From Fibrobacter sp. UWH6 (GTDB lineage: Bacteria > Fibrobacterota > Fibrobacteria > Fibrobacterales > Fibrobacteraceae), in assembly GCF_900142465.1 (NCBI RefSeq), contig NZ_FRAX01000014.1, positions 47,249 through 111,248 of the forward strand: a DNA stretch of 64,000 nucleotides. Direction: 5' to 3'. A program made the position numbers and the translations under genes. Within the stretch, counting starts at the first letter, position 1; each line of letters starts with the position of its first letter. The notes below the pieces were generated by a model. It saw only the letters and a program-made list of their open reading frames with translations, had not been told where the DNA came from and made no database searches. Of this stretch, positions 61,383 through 64,000 are shown in pieces.

Positions 61383-63305
61383 ATGAAAAAGATAATCTAT
61401 GCTATGACTTTTGCCGGCATCTGCGCTGTAGGCGCTAATGCTGCTATTACCCCGAAGAAACCTTCCGTAGACGTAAAGGATGGTTGTTACCAGATTAGTA
61501 CGGCTGCAGAACTTTATGGTTTTGCCGCGGTAGTTAACGGCACGAGTGGTCAGACCGCAAATAAGACTGCTTGCGGTAAGCTGACCGCTAATATTACCGT
61601 GAACAGTAGTGTTCATGAATCCACTGGTGACGGTTGGCTGGTTAAGACTCAAGGTAACCTCATTTACTACAAGTATGAAGGTGGTGTTATTAATACAACT
61701 GTTGATCGCGAATCCTGGACTCCGATTCAGGGTTTTGCAGGCAAGTTTGATGGCGGTACGTACTCCATTAGCGGCTTGTATCTTTGGATAACCTCCAATG
61801 CAGGTTTCTTTGAATCCATTTCTGGTGGTGCGGTCATTAAGAACCTGAACATTCGCGACTCCTATTTTAGAGTGGAACCTGAGAATGCAGGCGGCTTGGC
61901 GGTTCGTGTAGAAAAAGGTAATGGCAAGCTGATTCGTATTGATAATAGTTCCTTTGGCGGTACCGTCGCTGGCGGATATTACAAAAACAGAACGACTAAA
62001 AACGGTGCCAACATTGGTGGCCTTATTGGCACGGTGAAGGATGGTGCCAGGTTGGTCATTTCCAATAGCATTAACCATGGTCGTGTATTCTCTTCCTATA
62101 CCGATAGAGCCGGGTTAAGTAAGGTTATGGATGAGGAAACCTTGACCGGAACCAATATCGCAGGTCTCATTGCCAATGTGGAGTCTGGTGCTGTGGCAAG
62201 TGTTGCAAACTGCTATAACATCGGTACCGTTGATGCCAATTCTGGTAGCTCTGGCCTTAACGCTACAGTTGGCTCCGCTGCAGGTACTCTCGAAACAGAT
62301 AACGTAAACTGCGAATCTGGTACTACAGGTTGCACAAAAGGAAAGGATTCCACAAATCTTACCTCTAGTTTTAACAGCTATGACCAGTCCAACGTTTTCG
62401 CTTATTACGATCCCGAAACTGTTGAATCTATCATTGGAGCAGACTCTCATCCCGGCGTAACCATCTCTGAAGACGGCTTGACCCTTACTGCAACCATTCA
62501 CGACGATGCAACGACATTCTCTATTCCTCAGGATATCAAGGTCGACACGGTTGTTTTCACCCGTCAATTTACTGCAGGAGGTTACTCCACTATAACATTG
62601 CCCTTTAGCATTGAATCGTCTAAAATCAATGAAGGTGCAAATACTTTCGCAAAACTTAAGGAAGTTACGGAAGAAGATGGCGTGTTTACTGATGCTGTTG
62701 GTGAATCGACCACTTCCCTAGAAGCCTACACTCCGTACTTGCTTACCATAAACAGTGCCGAACTTCTCGTCTCTGGCGCCGTCACTCTCAAGAAAAATCC
62801 TGAGAGCGCAACAACTACTGTTGATGACTGGTCCTTTATCGGAACCATGGCAAAGAAGCGCTGGCAGGATGATGATAAAAAGCAGGAAAATGCTGATGAA
62901 CTGGGCAGTGTTTATGGATTTGCTGGCTCCGCAAATAAGAATAATCTTGTTATCGGTTCCTTTGTCAAGGCTGGCAATAAGGTGGCAATTCTCCCCCTAC
63001 GCGCTTACCTGATTTATAATGGCAGTGAGCCCGAGAAAAAGCCTGCCGCTCCCGGCGCCGAATATGCTCCTGCTGCAGTGGCGTCCATCGACAAACTTCC
63101 TGAATCCATGAGGGTGATTATCGTTGACCCGGCTCCGGCTGATACTGATGAAGATGACAATCAGATAACTGCTATCAAGAATCTCAAGGCCCCTGCAAAC
63201 ATTGTCAAGTCAGATCGCTGGCACGATGTTACTGGCCGCAGCATGAACAAGCCCAAGGCTCAGGGCGCATACGTTAACTACCGCACTCCGGTTATCGTCA
63301 AGTAA
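61383..63305 (+). CDS. Secreted repeat-rich protein with C-terminal sorting-like tail
   Basis: The frame is open from 61341, but ATG 61383 has AAGG upstream and gives a signal peptide (MKKIIYAMTFAGICAVGANA); 640 aa. The N-terminal half opens DGCYQISTAAELYGFAAVVNG and contains beta-helix-like strands (IGGLIGTVKDGARLVISNS, GTNIAGLIANVESGAVASV, CYNIGTVDANS) of the GLUG-like type. The second half is beta-rich (RQFTAGGYSTITLPFSIESS, TPYLLTINSAELLVSG). The C-terminus reads RWHDVTGRSMNKPKAQGAYV ... PVIVK, like a sorting tail. The 51-residue peptide gene follows ten bases later. No enzymatic motif seen. Confidence 0.7.
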   Translation: MKKIIYAMTFAGICAVGANAAITPKKPSVDVKDGCYQISTAAELYGFAAVVNGTSGQTANKTACGKLTANITVNSSVHESTGDGWLVKTQGNLIYYKYEGGVINTTVDRESWTPIQGFAGKFDGGTYSISGLYLWITSNAGFFESISGGAVIKNLNIRDSYFRVEPENAGGLAVRVEKGNGKLIRIDNSSFGGTVAGGYYKNRTTKNGANIGGLIGTVKDGARLVISNSINHGRVFSSYTDRAGLSKVMDEETLTGTNIAGLIANVESGAVASVANCYNIGTVDANSGSSGLNATVGSAAGTLETDNVNCESGTTGCTKGKDSTNLTSSFNSYDQSNVFAYYDPETVESIIGADSHPGVTISEDGLTLTATIHDDATTFSIPQDIKVDTVVFTRQFTAGGYSTITLPFSIESSKINEGANTFAKLKEVTEEDGVFTDAVGESTTSLEAYTPYLLTINSAELLVSGAVTLKKNPESATTTVDDWSFIGTMAKKRWQDDDKKQENADELGSVYGFAGSANKNNLVIGSFVKAGNKVAILPLRAYLIYNGSEPEKKPAAPGAEYAPAAVASIDKLPESMRVIIVDPAPADTDEDDNQITAIKNLKAPANIVKSDRWHDVTGRSMNKPKAQGAYVNYRTPVIVK

Positions 63306-63315
63306 GGAGCGAACA

Positions 63316-63471
63316 ATGAACATCGAAAAGAATCTCGAAAAGAAAGAATACGTTGCTCCGCAGATGACCGTTATGGACATGAGCATGACATCGTTATTGT
63401 GTGCCAGTGGTGAAGAAATAAAGCTCTTCTCTGCCGAAGATGATAGTGATGATGATGTCTATTTCCAATAG
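63316..63471 (+). CDS. Small peptide (51 aa), hypothetical
   Basis: ATG 63316 has AAGGAG eight bases upstream. The product reads NIEKNLEKKEYVAPQMTVMD, then MSMTSLLCASGEEIKLF and an acidic end (SAEDDSDDDVYFQ). It resembles a widespread class of small proteins with a Lys-rich start, Y-x-x-P, then V-x-x-M and an LLxxSG site, sometimes treated as precursor-like peptides in related gut bacteria. That similarity is from memory, not from a search. It follows the secreted protein gene and is probably co-transcribed. Confidence 0.65.
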   Translation: MNIEKNLEKKEYVAPQMTVMDMSMTSLLCASGEEIKLFSAEDDSDDDVYFQ

Positions 63472-63508
63472 GGCTGCGATTCGAAGCTGACAAAAACATC
63501 TGCTATTT

Positions 63509-63548
63509 AATCCCTCCGCGGTGCGATTGCGCCTGCGGGGGATTTTTT
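63509..63548 (+). terminator. Terminator after the peptide gene
   Basis: AATCCCTCCGCGG at the left pairs with CTGCGGGGGATT at the right, then six T's. Confidence 0.75.
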
Positions 63549-63642
63549 AATGCTGTAAATAAAACTTCCCTCAAAAAAGTGGATCTTTTCTCTCCGTGAA
63601 TTCTGGCAAAAGTCTCCTGTAAAATGCATAATAAGCAGCCGA

Positions 63643-63705
63643 CAATTGACAAAGCCCTGTAAAGCACGCTCGACAGAGCAACTTCAATTGACAAAGCCCT
63701 GTAAA
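63643..63705 (+). repeat. Two 21-bp direct repeats with a 21-bp spacer
   Basis: A 21-base unit beginning CAATTGACAAAGC and ending CTGTAAA occurs at 63643-63663 and 63685-63705, separated by exactly 21 bases. No further units are seen. Confidence 0.7.
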
Positions 63706-63796
63706 CCGCGCCCCTCCGGTGTCCACGACTTGTTCGGGGATCTCCTTTGTTCGTGCTAAAAAATTTTAGAGGCATCATCAACATGTGTGGTAGCAT

Positions 63797-64000
63797 TTAG
63801 GCTGCCTTGCTAGATGATCCTCTCGATTCCGATTCCCATTCGTAGGCTATCTTTACATCTACATAGGAACAGCTCAACATTATCAGCGACAGCATGTTGT
63901 TCATGTTCCTGAAGCCATAGGCAGTCCGTATCAGTAGCTTTATCTTGTTGTTCGTCGCCTCGATCCTTGCGTTTGACACGCCCAGCCTGATTGTGTTGAG
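63797..64000 (-). CDS. ISL3-family transposase, C-terminal end (partial)
   Basis: The minus frame enters from the right edge and ends in TAA at 63797. It contains NTIRLGVSNARIEATNNKI and LLIRTAYGFRNMNNMLSLI, followed by a Cys/Ser segment; the SNARxExxNNKIxxxxRxAYGF pattern is the C-terminal signature of ISL3-type transposases, with the catalytic Glu in ARIEA. The start is outside the window. The 5' end of the insertion sequence was not found. It suggests a mobile element at the right border. Confidence 0.8.
   Translation of the reverse strand, partial: LNTIRLGVSNARIEATNNKIKLLIRTAYGFRNMNNMLSLIMLSCSYVDVKIAYEWESESRGSSSKAA

Noticed and set aside
63643..63705. CRISPR array
   Set aside because: Only two repeats and one 21-base spacer, no cas genes, and too short for known types.
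63503..63796. Minus-strand 97-codon frame near the right end
   Set aside because: It covers a terminator and the 21-bp repeats, with no ribosome site and no protein-like character.

Overview
The window looks like a chromosome segment from a Fibrobacter-type bacterium (phylum Fibrobacterota). The evidence is two regulators of the TIGR02147 family, several lipoproteins with long Ser/Ala/Glu linkers, secreted polysaccharide-degrading enzymes (PL1 pectate lyase, GH16 beta-glucanase), secreted proteins with C-terminal sorting-like tails, and a long complex I operon. The taxon is inferred from gene content, not from a marker gene comparison.

Layout. 1-13 kb: housekeeping genes (pgk, hisH, rph, pheA, bioB) mixed with exported proteins, a TIGR02147 regulator paired with a lipoprotein, an NlpC/P60 lipoprotein, a PaaI thioesterase and a glutamine amidotransferase. 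13.4-23.2 kb is the accessory region. It holds a broken second copy of the 3' part of thrS carrying two 79-bp insertions, three AT-rich minus-strand genes, a structured RNA candidate, a PIN toxin-antitoxin pair, intact thrS, and then two related copies of a RelB/DinJ-PIN-small-ORF module on either side of an AAA ATPase gene. 23-30.5 kb: a pectate lyase, a four-gene cluster (C39-like peptidase, RimK-type ATP-grasp ligase, GCS2 ligase, N-formylglutamate amidohydrolase), and a GH16 lipoprotein. 30.5-46.5 kb: a BrnT/BrnA-like pair, a MATE transporter, YbaK, an oxidoreductase, glycogen phosphorylase, a pseudopilin, a ferredoxin/geranylgeranyl-reductase pair, a second TIGR02147/lipoprotein pair, and two cyclic-di-GMP-type proteins with altered GGDEF motifs. 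46.8-61.1 kb: nuoB through nuoN in one tightly packed operon, without nuoA. 61.3-64 kb: a secreted protein followed by a 51-residue peptide gene, then the end of an ISL3-type transposase running off the window.

How it fits together. Complex I, glycogen phosphorylase and PGK indicate central energy and storage-glycan metabolism. The GH16 and PL1 enzymes and the many lipoproteins indicate plant polysaccharide use at the cell surface. Toxin-antitoxin modules and several families of small palindromic repeats cluster around thrS, where a duplication or integration has taken place. The most unusual points are a conserved third small protein in the RelB/DinJ-PIN module, kept intact in a copy that has lost its toxin; an AT-rich island bounded by two thrS 3' segments; a structured minus-strand RNA at 16.9-17.0 kb; and the peptide-ligase cluster at 24.9-29.2 kb.
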